From contig CM020619.1 in the NCBI GenBank assembly GCA_009829735.1, forward strand, positions 32,962,283 to 33,026,282: a DNA stretch of 64,000 nucleotides, read 5' to 3'. Positions 41,343 to 51,987 of the stretch are shown piece after piece (position 1 is the stretch's first letter; each line of letters opens with the position of its first letter). Below the pieces are notes generated by a model. The model did no database searches and was not told where the DNA came from. It saw only the letters and a list, made by a program, of their open reading frames with translations. This stretch comes from Pyropia yezoensis (lineage: Eukaryota; Rhodophyta; Bangiophyceae; Bangiales; Bangiaceae). The position numbers and the translations under genes were made by a program.

Positions 41343-44300
41343 CCGTTGGAGCTGGCCGTCCGAAGCTCACAACGGCAGCCTCGGCCAAATGGGTCAAGAG
41401 GACGAACCAACCCTGCCGGATACTGCGGCGACCTAAGGGAGTCCGCCCACCTCGGGTAGGACTCCCCAAGAACGTAAACCCACGTCGGGTCATCGCGGTG
41501 CTGACGGGTGAGAACTTTCAGGTGGCTGGACGGGTGCAACTAGCCCCCGGCCGTGCCTGTTGTGCCCGTATCGTACTTGATACCGGGTCAGGAGCTTCCT
41601 TGATACGCAAGTCGCTATTACCAAAGGAGATGAAGCTCCAACACAGGAAGTCTAAAGCTGCCCACCTCATCGACATCAATGGTGGGGTACTTCCCATCGT
41701 TGGTGCCGTGACCCTACCAACTAGGCTGGGAACTCATGAGGTCGACGTGACCTATGGAGTAGTCGAGAATACATCGGTACCCCTGCTTCTGGGTACCCCT
41801 TATGTTGTATCACAAGTGCCTTTGATTTGTGGCCCTGAGTATTGGGTCAAGTTGATGAATGGGGAGACCATCCCCATCCTTGGTAAGGGAAAGTCTGTGG
41901 CTCCTGTGACAGTCTCACAGTCGAAGCCTGTTTGCTCTGTGAGAGAACGGTTTACTGCTACCCTGCGTTTAGCCCATAAAGTCATGTTGCCCCCCAACTT
42001 GGTGGCGCACGTTGACGTTGTAACTGATTATACGGGGAACGGGTTCGCGCACCCTCACCCCCGTCTTGCTCGCAAGCACCAAGTGCATGTTGCCCTTGGC
42101 ACGATGGACTCCAAAGCCGGGGTTCCGTGGAGGATCCAGGTGATGAACCTGAGCTCGTCGCCCAAGTACTTCAAGTCGGGAGCCAAGTTCGGCTATATCG
42201 ACCAATATGAGGGACCGGTAGTAGCGGTCACCCTCAATGCGGGCGCGAGTAGCGACCCGAAGTCCGAGAAGGAGAAGCACCCAGCCAAGTCGTCCGCCTC
42301 TCCTCGGCTCCATGTCAACATGGAGAGTGTTCCACCCAGGTCGAGGGTTCAAGTTGAACGCCTCTTGGACCAATATCACAAGTTGTGGGATGGTCAATTG
42401 GGACTCATGAGAGCCACCCAACACCGGATCGAGTTGAAACCCGGTGCACTCCCTATACGCCAACAACCGTATAGGGGAGGGCCCCGTTCAAGGGCCCTCG
42501 TTAAGGAGCAAGTCGCTCGCATGGAGGCCTTCGATGTGATCGAGGCCAGCAACGCCGAGTGGGCGAGTCCGGTGGTTATCGTCCCCAAAGTTGATGGGAC
42601 CCCCCGGTTCTGTATCGACTACCGTAAGCTCAACGAGAGCACGGTGAAGGACAGTTATCCCCTACCTAGGATGGACGACTGCTTGGACTCTCTGGGGGAG
42701 GCAAACGTGTTTTCTACCCTAGACTGTAACGCGGGGTACTGGCAAATTCCCATTGCCCCGGAAGACAGGCATAAAACTACCTGTACCTGTCACTGTGGTA
42801 CCTACCAGTGCAAGCGACTCCCGTTTGGACTGTGTAACGCGCCGGCAACTTTCTAGCGCGCTATGGACATGATTCTGGCCGGAGTACGGTTGCAGATCTG
42901 TTTCGTGTACCTAGACGATATCATTGTGTTCTCCCGAAGTCCGGAGGTGCACATTGGCCATCTTGGCCAGGTGTTCAAGCTACTTGCTGACGCCGGTGTG
43001 TCACTGAAGGCGAGTGAGTTCCACCTCTTCACTCAAGAAATGGAGTACTTGGGACATGTTGTCCGCCCGGGGCGCCTCAGTGTCAACGAGAAGAACCTGA
43101 GGGCCATCCGTAAGGCTCAGTACCCCCGGACCCAGACCCAGATGAGGTGCTTCCTCGGGATGTGTAACGTGTACCGACGTTTCACCAAAGGCTTCCCCAA
43201 GGTGGCGAAGCCGCTGAATGAGCTAGTTAGCTCAACGCTACCGAAGCACCTGCCTCCCCCAAGTCGGGTGGAGCAAGAATCCTTTGAGAGTCTTCGGGAC
43301 CTTCTCCTGAAGCCCCCTATCTTGGCTATTCCCAGGTTGGGAGGCCACTACATCCTGGATGTGGACGCTAGCTACGACCAACTTGGTTGTGTGTTGCTTC
43401 AGCAGCAGCCGGATAAGGAGTACTTGCCGGTGGGATACTTCAGCAAGGGGCTGAACTCGGCTGAGAAGAACTACGGAGTCACCGAGTTGGAAGGACTCGC
43501 AGTGGTGTGGGCGGTGACGTCACTTCGTCACTACCTAGAGGGTGAGAAGTTCCTCATCCGCTGAGACCACCGCGCGTTGCAGTTCATCGTCAAGACGGAT
43601 TGCACGAACACTCGTCTCAACCGGTGGAGGGTGCGACTGGCACCCTCCAACTTTGATATTGAGTACCGACCTGGCAGGCAACATGTCCTTGCCGACGGCC
43701 TTTCTCGGGTACCTACCGAGGAGCTGGACACTAACCCAGTCGATGAGGACATCCCCATCGGGGGGGTAGTCACGCGCTCGGGTCAGGCATTGGACCCCGA
43801 GGCGCCAGGGAACAAGAAGTACTTGCCCCTGTCCCTAGACGAGGTGGTGAAGGCCCAGGCCGAGGACCCCTTCTGCAAGTCTCAGAGGGATACGCTGGAT
43901 ACGGTGGCGGAGACACGGTTCTTTATCGGAGACGATGGCCTCCTCTTGAGGAGGGAGGTATTCCAGGGGACCGAACAACTTGTCGTCCCCGCATCCCTCA
44001 AGGACAGAATTCTTGAGAGGGAGCATGACGCTCCCACAGGTGGACACCTGGGGTCTAGTAATCTGTACCAGACCCTGAGGACCAGGTACTACTGGCCGTC
44101 CATGGTGGTGGACATCTACAGTTGGGTGGCTGCCTGCAAAAGTTGCGCGCAGAACCGTCTGATGGAACGGGGGCCTACTACGGCTATGTTACTGCTCCCG
44201 GCCAAGGAGCCCTTTGCCGCGTTGGCAATGGACATCCTTGGGCCACTGCCAGTGACCGAGGAGGGCAACCAGTACCTTCTAGTCATTTGCGATCGCTTCA

Positions 44301-45322
44301 CGAAACTTACGCGAGCGATCCCTCTGGCAGAGATCACGGCCATGTCGGTCGTGTCAGCCTTCCTAGATCACTGGGTTGCCGCGTATGGCATCCCGGACAG
44401 TACACTATCGGACAATGGACCGCAATTTGCGCCCGTACTGTTTCAGGGAGTGCTGGATATGTTGGGGGTTAAGGCAAACTATGCCACCCCCTACCACCCA
44501 CAAACTAATGGGCAGGTGGAGCGCTTCAACAAAACTATTGTTCGGCAGCTGCGCCACTATGTGTGTGAGCATGTGAAAACGTGGGACCAATACATTTCTA
44601 TTCTTACGACTGCCTACAATTCGCTGGTTCACTCATCTACCGGAGAAGTACCCCTCGCTTTTGTGACCCCCCGTCGCGTGCGGTCTATCGCCGTGCGGCG
44701 GCCGCTCCCAACTAGGGAGGATGGTGGCAGTACGCCTACTCCTACTGAGAGTAAGGCGGAGTTCGCTGCTAGGCTTGAAAAGCTCATCCCTAAAGTCAGG
44801 GCTGAGATGGACAAAGCGTAAAAGCGCTATAAGCGTACTTTCGACAAAAAAGTGCGCAATGCTAAGCATGTCCCCGAGCAGGGTGACTGGGTACTGGTTC
44901 ACTCACGCACCCCAACTGGGGGTAAGTTGGTATTCCAGACGAAGGGGCCGTACCAGGTCCTTCGTACTGATGGGCGGCGGTTCACCATCGAAAGTGACGA
45001 TGGGGTCCGCACAGTAGACGGACAGGACGTGGTCAAAGTTGCGCCACCGCCTGCAGACGACCCAGCTTGGGCGCGTGCGCTGGAAGCGTGGCGCCTGGCC
45101 TCGCTGCCTGCGGCCAATCATGGCCCGCAGGAGTACGTGTTCGATAAGTTCATCGACCACGGATGGGATGAGGACACTAACCGCCTCATGTTGAGGGTAC
45201 GTTGGTTCGGCTATAAGGCCAAAGATGATACGAGCGAATATGTGGAGGACCTTCCCGCTGAGAAGGTCCGGGCATATTGCGCCCGGAATGATATAGACCC
45301 TAACAGCCCCACCTCAACGTGA
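41339..45322 (+). pseudogene. pol: pol of copy E with three nonsense codons
   Basis: The frame equals that of copy B in length and order (protease LDTGSGASLI, RT YLDDIIVFS, RNase H, HHCC and D,D,E integrase, chromodomain). Stops interrupt it at 42854-42856 (Gln codon to TAG), 43562-43564 (Cys codon to TGA, destroying the RNase H RCDHR motif) and 44819-44821 (Gln codon to TAA). There are no frameshifts. The copy cannot encode a complete polyprotein. Confidence 0.9.
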
Positions 45323-45433
45323 GGGAAGGCCGAGTAACAGTGCCAAGAGCGTGCTTCAAGTCGAAGTGGTACGCAGAGTGGCTTTTAACTACAGCCCTAA
45401 CCCTCACACTCTCACAACAACGGCCGCTGCCAA

Positions 45434-47548
45434 CTAGGCATGCATGCTAGACTCTCCAACCCCACGGCCCTCGCCCTCACGAGGAGGCGAGCGGCGAGAC
45501 CCACGGCGATAACGCTCCCCACCAGTCGGCGGGGCCGGCGGCTCCAAGTCCGAACCGTCGCGCCTCTGACGTTCGCGCAAGTGGCGACCACCGCGGCTAC
45601 CCTTCTGCTTGGTCTTGCGCGCAAGTTGGCGACGCAGACGCTGGACCGACTCCGACTCTGATGGAGTAGAGGACTCCGAGACGGAATAAGACAACTCGTC
45701 GTCCAATACGTAGGGAGAGCGCCGCGAGTGTCGGCGACGATGGCCAGGGCGCGAGTATGCCCGGCTCGGCCGACGTTTGCCACGCCCAAGTGGGGCTGGC
45801 TGGGGCACAATAGCCCAGATGCGAGCCAACTCGGCCGTCATAAACTCCGCCACCGACTCGCAACTCGCGGTCGCCACCGCAGTACGAACGTGCTCCTCAA
45901 GTTGAGGAGTTTCGGAAACTTGAAGGGTTGCGGTCGACGCGGCCAACCAAGAAATGGTGCGAACCAACGTGGTCATCATCATCTCTGAGGTCAGAGGCGT
46001 GGCCGGTAACACCAACTTGGGGTAAACCGTCAGAAGAGTGGCCCCCAAGTTGGGGGACACCGGGGTGGACGACTCAACGGCCACGCTGATGAGGATGTCC
46101 CCGTGCGGCTGGTAGGGGATAGGAGGAAGCGGAGGGGCACGCCGAGGTGGCGGTGCCCGAGCGTAACTGCGACTTCTACTCTGGGCCCTCGCAGTGGGTT
46201 GAGTCATATGGTCATCGTGAGAGGGCACGGCCATATTTATGGCCTTGTCCGGGGGCGGCGCAGTGTGGCGATCCACCCCCGGGGCCTGCGGTTAGTCCCC
46301 GATGCCCAGCCCCTCTCGTAGTACCACACGGCCGTCGTGAAGTTCACGAGCGACCCATACGAACTGGCGAAGTGCGCCATCGTCCTTGGGCCCTCGGGTG
46401 GGGCGGCGCGACTTGTGCTCGATGCTCTTCCAATCGATGAACTTGTGGAGGCGGAGCATCTCCTCAAGTAGAGTGAGTTGTCCTGATGAGCACCCCTCAG
46501 CAACTAGCTGAGGGGTGAGCTGTTCCAAACCTTGGATAAGCCGAAGGGGAAGATGCCAGAGCATCCCCCGCCGCTGGACACAAGACACCCAGGTCGACAT
46601 GACCTCGAGGAGCCACTGGGCTGCCAAGATGGCCCACACCAGGTGATCCGGGCTAGCCGTCAACATGACGGAGCCGAAGTGGTCGAGTAACCGTGGTAGC
46701 AATGCAGGGAACCCGTAGGGGACCTCAACTTGAGGCCATCACTCGGGCTTCTTGGGGTAGTACTGCTCCTTACTAGCAGCGGACTGCTGCAGAAACTCAA
46801 GTTGAGCCGAGGTCACCAAGTAGGGACCTCGCCGGAAGTCCTTCTCCATCCGCACATCAAAGTGATGAGTGTGCGGATCGGCCTCGTGAAGGTACAGGGG
46901 GCGAGTTGCCACTGCGTCCCAAGTAAAGGTCGGCAAGTCGCCGGGACCCGGGATGGTTCCCCCGCGGTCAACCATGGCCTTGGCCCGCTGTACGTCTTCG
47001 ATTTCGTCATCGTCCAGGAAGGCAAACTGGTCCGTCCTGAAGCCGGCAGGGAACCCGACCCTACGGGGATACTTCTCCCGAAGGCGGTCCCATACCCAAC
47101 TCATCGCTGCGCCAAGTCGGCCACAGCGAAGAACAGTCAACCCCTCCTCATGTAGAGGCCACGCGGGGTAAAACCACGGCCCCAAGGCCTCACGTGGGAC
47201 GACGCGGCCCGCCTCCGGGGGAGATCCCGCCGCCAACCAAAAGCTGGGTGACGCGGGAGTCCCATCCCCCGGAGCGATCGCGGAGCCCCCGCCGGAAGTC
47301 CCGGCGGGCGCTGCACCGTAGGAGGTGTCCTCCATACGTTCATCAAGAGAGTCAGTCTCCACCCCCGGGGTCACCATGGCTCTCCCAAAGTTAGGGAGAG
47401 ACGCCCTGGATGCAGCGGCACGAGACCCGCCACGAGTTGAAGGGGGCTCGGATCGTAGGTAGATGGGTGGCCTCCCCAGCGTGGGGCGGCCAAGGGGAAG
47501 GTGAAGGGGATGTGTTGGTGATGGTGAAGGGAGAACCGGGGAGAGCAA
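45434..47548 (-). pseudogene. Antisense ORF of copy E with two nonsense codons
   Basis: The 2,115-bp antisense frame is colinear with the intact 704-codon aORF at 3041-5155. It is split by a Trp-to-stop change (TGG to TGA) just before 46739 and a Tyr-to-stop change (TAC to TAA) just before 46292. Conserved stretches include the SLDERMEDTS block, RFGSVM-type (HFGSVM here), HLPLRLIQ, and the Arg/Ser tail with DELSYSVSESSTPS. Compared with copy B over 37 codons (45623-45733) there are 13 differences, nine at third positions, arguing that the protein was selected before this copy decayed. It lies between the pol stop (45322) and the polypurine tract at 47702-47715. Confidence 0.8.
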
Positions 47549-47715
47549 GCTGCCGAGTGGGCAAGCTTGAGGAGAGGGGCGGTCAACGTGACCGCCTCCA
47601 CGTCCACGTTACGTACTCGAGGGGGGACAGCAAGTCGCGCCCTCAACGCCGAGACGTGCGTTTACGCGCCCACTCACAGGGCCGACCGGGTCGGTCGGAA
47701 CTGAGGAAAGGGGAG

Positions 47716-48184
47716 TGTGGCAGTATTGACCCCCAGGTAGGGGTGCAACACGTGCCATGCAAGAAGCGGCAGGCCACTAGCCTGACCCGTTCCTCCCCCT
47801 GCATTTGGGTCCGTATTCCCTAAGTTTGGGATAGTTAGCTTAGTAGTAAATCCAACTTGGATTTGAGGGTTTTCTGCATTTATCGTTTTGAATTTTCGTG
47901 TGGCCCGGTGGGCAGGTGCTGGGGTGGGAGATTCTGAGTGGCGAGATTCTGAGGGGACCCTGGGGGGATAAGGGGAGGGACAGCGGGGCTTGGCCCTGCT
48001 TCCCCGTCCCGACCAAGAAACTGTTGGACCACACACCATCTTCTTGTTTGTCAGTGCGGGAATTGCCCCACAACAGGGATGGAGTGTGCGCGACTTGCGC
48101 TTCTTCAGGTTTCCTCGACACGGTAGGCAGCCCTTGTGCACCGCCCCAACTTGGGTGTCGCGTGTGCGAGAGGTTTTTGCCACA
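47716..48184 (+). repeat. Family-1 LTR, 469 bp; 3' LTR of copy E
   Basis: Begins TGTGGCAG after a purine-rich run and ends GCCACA. It is nearly identical to the LTR at 49914-50382 and is followed by the same PBS and leader. Confidence 0.9.
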
Positions 48185-48587
48185 TTTGGTGGAGCAGCAG
48201 GGGACAGAGATAAACTTTACCTCCGGGTGCACCCGGGTATAAGGGGCCCTCTTTGAGCAATATGGTTGACCGTATTGTGACGCTGTGACCCTATATTAGG
48301 GGGCTACCTCTAACCATTAACTTTCAATTTGGGAGTCCGTACTGGTCACGGTATCTATAAGTTACGTATGATAAGGGGAGGGACAGCGGGGCTTGGCCCT
48401 GCTTCCCCGTCCCGACCAAGAAACTGTTAGACCACACACCGTCTTCTTGTTTGTCCGTGGGGGGATTGCCCCACAACAGGGATAGAGTGCGTGGGACTTG
48501 CACTTCTTTCGGTTCCCCCGACACGGGAGGCAGCCCTTGTGCACCGCCCCAACTTGGGTGTCGCGTGTGCGAGAGGTTTTTGCCACA
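48185..48587 (+). repeat. Mosaic: family-1 PBS/leader, F-LTR piece, family-1 LTR piece
   Basis: 48185-48252 is a family-1 PBS and leader; 48253-48370 is the first 118 bp of the family-F LTR; from about 48371 to 48587 is the 3' part of a family-1 LTR ending TGCCACA. The first two parts repeat the arrangement at 50383-50568. Confidence 0.8.
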
Positions 48588-49913
48588 AGAGGGGGCTGCA
48601 AAATCCTGCGCAAGAGGAAAGCACCCGGAATGCAAGAAATCGGTGGTCCCTCTTTAGACCCCACTGCGCCGTGTGAGCGTGGATGTCGGGATTGATCCCG
48701 GACCTGCAGGTGCGCACGGTGCCTCCGACAACGGTGACACGATGGAGGGCTGTCTTGGCACCGTCGATTGTGTGCAGCACATGCCACGGTAGGGCCGATC
48801 ATCTAGAGGAGGTCGCCCACGGATCTCGTCGGGCCGCGTGGGGGGGTCTCGTGATATCCGTCTGACACCAGTTTTTCACAACTCGGGAATGAGAGATGCT
48901 TGCGAGGCTGGTTTTTTCTCGAGAAAAATATGAGCGGACTCCTGAGCACCTCAGCAGCTCTGCCGTCTTGTGCGTTTCTCCAGGCGATGGGTGGTTCTTT
49001 ATAAAGAAAGGTACCCTCCTGTGGGGGGGGACACCAGTTTTTCACAACTCAGTTTCTATATCAGAACAGCCCCAAGAGGGACCCCTTACAGTGAAACCCC
49101 AAATAAACTTGATTGTATTTGCACTCGTGGCCTATCGCATCCCGTTCGTCGACCAATGATCTCTCAGAGATCGTGAGGCCAACTGCGAGGACCGGCGCTA
49201 CCTCTTCACAGATCCCACTGCAGGATGTGCGGGCGGCTCCCACCGCCCAATGGTCGCCATCACTGCCAGCACTCTTCCATTGGCAACCTGTTGGGAGCGC
49301 TTCCGTCGAGTGTTCCACACCACAAGCTGCGCCCACGAACCCGGCCCACAGAGGAACTCTCTCCCGTGACCTTCCGTCCCAGTGGACCTTCCAGCGCTGG
49401 GCCAACCAATATCCACCCAATCCTCCCACCAACCCCCACCACACCCCCCACCGCCACCCCCCCCTCCATCCCGCCGCTCTCGACATCGGGCGCACTCCTG
49501 CCCTACCCCGTGTCGCGCCGCTCTGAAATATATTTGCAAGACGGCCTCGCTCATGGATGAACAGGCCAGCCCTTCGGCTCTAAATCGCGGTCAGGACCGT
49601 TCCACCCCCCCCCCTTCCCCCTCACAACAGCAACCTCGAGAGAATGCTGTCTCCAGTGGAGACAATCGTCCTGGTGGACACCTGATGGCTACGCTCTGTC
49701 ACTCGAGCCCCCCCCCCCCTGCCCGCAAAACAAACACATCGCCATCTGGGTCGCGTCTCGGCCAGCCACTCTCCTGGCCTCGCGTGGCGGCAGTACGGGT
49801 GTCCGCATGCCGCCGCCTGCGAGGCGGCGGTGTGCCTTCGCAGGAGACGGAGGGGTGTGGCCAACAGCCCTCAGCCAGCAGCCCGCGTCACTCGCCGCAT
49901 CGGCGGCCACGTC
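48588..49913. other. Left part of transposon H with terminal-repeat motifs; no gene
   Basis: Contains the motif TGACACCAGTTTTTCACAA at 48863-48881 and GACACCAGTTTTTCACAACTC at 49030-49050. Both are matched in inverse orientation at 62142-62180. Open frames at 49100-49550 have no recognisable domain; they may be remains of the transposon's 3' region. Confidence 0.45.
48863..48881 (+). repeat. Candidate terminal inverted repeat of transposon H (left)
   Basis: TGACACCAGTTTTTCACAA, matched on the other strand at 62162-62180. The match extends outward through ATCCGTC and, with a small gap, TCTCGTGA. A second copy lies at 49030. Confidence 0.6.
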
Positions 49914-50382
49914 GGTGGCAGTATTCACACCCAGGTAGGCGTGCAACACGTGCCATGCAAGAAGCGGCAGGCCACTAGCCTGACCCGTTCCTCCCCCTGC
50001 ATTTGGGTCCGTATTCCCTAAGTTTGGGATAGTTAGCTTAGTAGTAAATCCAACTTGGATTTGAGGGTTTTCTGCATTTATCGTTTTGAATTTTCGTGTG
50101 GCCCGGTGGGCAGGTGCTGGGGTGGGAGATTCTGAGTGGCGAGATTCTGAGGGGACCCTGGGGGGATAAGGGGAGGGACAGCGGGGCTTGGCCCTGCTTC
50201 CCCGTCCCGACCAAGAAACTGTTGGACCACACACCATCTTCTTGTTTGTCAGTGCGGGAATTGCCCCACAACAGGGATGGAGTGTGTGCGACTTGCGCTT
50301 CTTCAGGTTTCCTCGACACGGTAGGCAGCCCTTGTGCACCGCCCCAACTTGGGTGTCGCGTGTGCGAGAGGTTTTTGCCACA
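49914..50382 (+). repeat. Family-1 LTR (469 bp) followed by PBS and leader
   Basis: The 5' end is altered (GGTGGCAG) but the 3' end is TTTTTGCCACA. The PBS TGGTGGAGCAGCAGGGGAC follows at 50385-50403, then leader sequence to about 50450 where family F begins. No gag follows; this is the truncated 5' end of a family-1 copy into which F is joined. Confidence 0.85.
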
Positions 50383-50450
50383 TTTGGTGGAGCAGCAGGG
50401 GACAGAGATAAACTTTACCTCCGGGTGCACCCGGGTATAAGGGGCCCTCT

Positions 50451-50819
50451 TTGAGCAATATGGTTGACCGTATTGTGACGCTGTGACCCTATATTAGGGG
50501 GCTACCTCTAACCATTAACTTTCAATTTGGGAGTCCGTACTGGTCACGGTATCTATAAGTTACGTATGACCAGAGGGACCTGCATCTTGGGGTGGAGGGT
50601 AGTTAGTGGTGTCTCCGAGGGTTTATAACGAGGGGGCCGGCGGCGAATCCACCGCCGGCCAAGGTAGAACAACAAACCCCTCCCATTTGGGCTCCCATCT
50701 TGGTCCCGTGGCTTGCGCTCCAAGGACAGCAACCTTGGCCTCCCGGTGACGTTAGTGCCGATCCCCCTTGGTGAGTGTTCCCTGAGAGTGGACGTGAAGC
50801 GGATACCTATTGTGCTACA
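50451..50819 (+). repeat. 5' LTR of copy F
   Basis: Aligns with 59400-59762. The first bases are altered (TTGAGCA for TGTAGCA), the end is TGCTACA. It has a short extra segment (GCTGTGAC) near the 5' end relative to the 3' LTR. Confidence 0.8.
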
Positions 50820-50820
50820 T

Positions 50821-50839
50821 TGGTGGAGCAGCAGGGGAC
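50821..50839 (+). promoter_or_regulatory. Primer-binding site of copy F
   Basis: TGGTGGAGCAGCAGGGGAC, one base after the LTR, identical over 19 bases to the family-1 site at 13626-13644 and 50385-50403. Confidence 0.8.
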
Positions 50840-51038
50840 GGGTTTCCGTCACCCTTGTGGTGACGCCGTCTTCGGCCCTGGCACACGGATCGGGATACGG
50901 TCCTTTTCTTGTACTCGTGGTGCTGCGATCTGGTTGATTGTTTTGAGTGGTTGCGTTTGACTTCGATCTACGGTTACTCTGCCCCAACAACCCCCTCGCT
51001 CTCTTATTCGTGGTGACCGTTACGTCGGTTGACTGATT

Positions 51039-51820
51039 GTGACTGTGTCTACCCAAGAGACGGGGAACGTTCAAGATGACAGATCGGCGTCGACGCCGAC
51101 CCCGGAGCTGAACCCGGGAACCGGGATCGGTAACCCGATCGACAACATTGAGACGCCGATGCTGTCCGGCGCCGGATCGACGTTTTGTACGGCACGTACG
51201 GCCGGGGGCGGCGGACCGCCGCGACTGTCTTCTGCCGGCCTCACGCCGCCGCCACCTTCACCAGGGGACTCTCTGATGGCATCATTGGCTCGCAACGAGG
51301 CCCGGTTAACCGGGCTCGACGCCCGTCAAGAGCGTACGGAGGACGCAATGGCTGTGCTGATGTCAGCACGCCACACGACGGTACCCCGTCGTGTTCCTCC
51401 CACACCGGTACGGTTCGAACCGACCGGACTACTCTCGGAGTCCACCAGGGTCGACCCCGGTGTTGCTACTCCTGGACAACCCCCGGACACGGCGGGTTAT
51501 GGATCCGACTCGTCGGCCGAGTTGGAACGTAGCTATACGGAGCGCTACGCTCGGAGCACCCAGAGCGGGCTCTGCGGACATGGTCCGGCGGATGCATGCT
51601 GTGCGGAGACCCCCAACACTGGGTGTCCCCATGCCCGCTCATCCCGGAGGAGTCTCGACGGGCAGCGGCGCAAGGCAAGGCATCCATTGGGGATTATCCC
51701 GCCAGAGGCCCGGCACCGGGTAGGCAGCAAGCTCCAGGAGGATTGCTGGCAGTCGAGGAGGCACCTCCTCTCCCGGATATCCCGGAAGATAGTACCCGGC
51801 CGAGTACGGGAAACGAGTAA
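51039..51820 (+). pseudogene. gag: gag of copy F, frameshifted and probably internally deleted
   Basis: From the ATG at 51039 a Pro/Thr/Ser-rich N-terminal part with an EARLTGLDARQERTEDA helix runs to about 51540. A CCHC zinc knuckle (CMLCGDPQHWVSPC, C-x2-C-x4-H-x4-C) is encoded in another frame at about 51593-51634, followed by a tail ending in a stop at 51818-51820. The capsid domain expected between them is absent, so the gene has lost it through deletion with a frameshift. At 782 bp it is far shorter than gag of family 1 (1,971 bp). Such a gag cannot build particles unaided. Confidence 0.7.
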
Positions 51821-51987
51821 GAGGAAGGACGACACGGGGTCGCTGGGGTAACCCTAGCAAGCCACCCCGGACTGCCGCGGGGAAAGCCCCGCGGAGAGCG
51901 TGGTTTAGCCGACGCCGCATCAACCGCCGGGTACACCTTCCGGCTCCGACGACACGGCGTCAGGGGATTGATGACCAACCTCCAAGG

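Larger units (their letters stand above)
38805..48184 (+). mobile_element. Ty3/gypsy chromovirus family 1, copy E (full length, decayed)
   Basis: A complete LTR-to-LTR copy of 9,380 bp, colinear with copy B. gag (1,971 bp), pol (3,984 bp) and aORF (2,115 bp) have exactly the same lengths as in A/B; all inactivating changes seen are base substitutions creating stops. Its 3' LTR is followed not by a target duplication but by a PBS and leader, so the right end has recombined with another copy. Confidence 0.9.
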
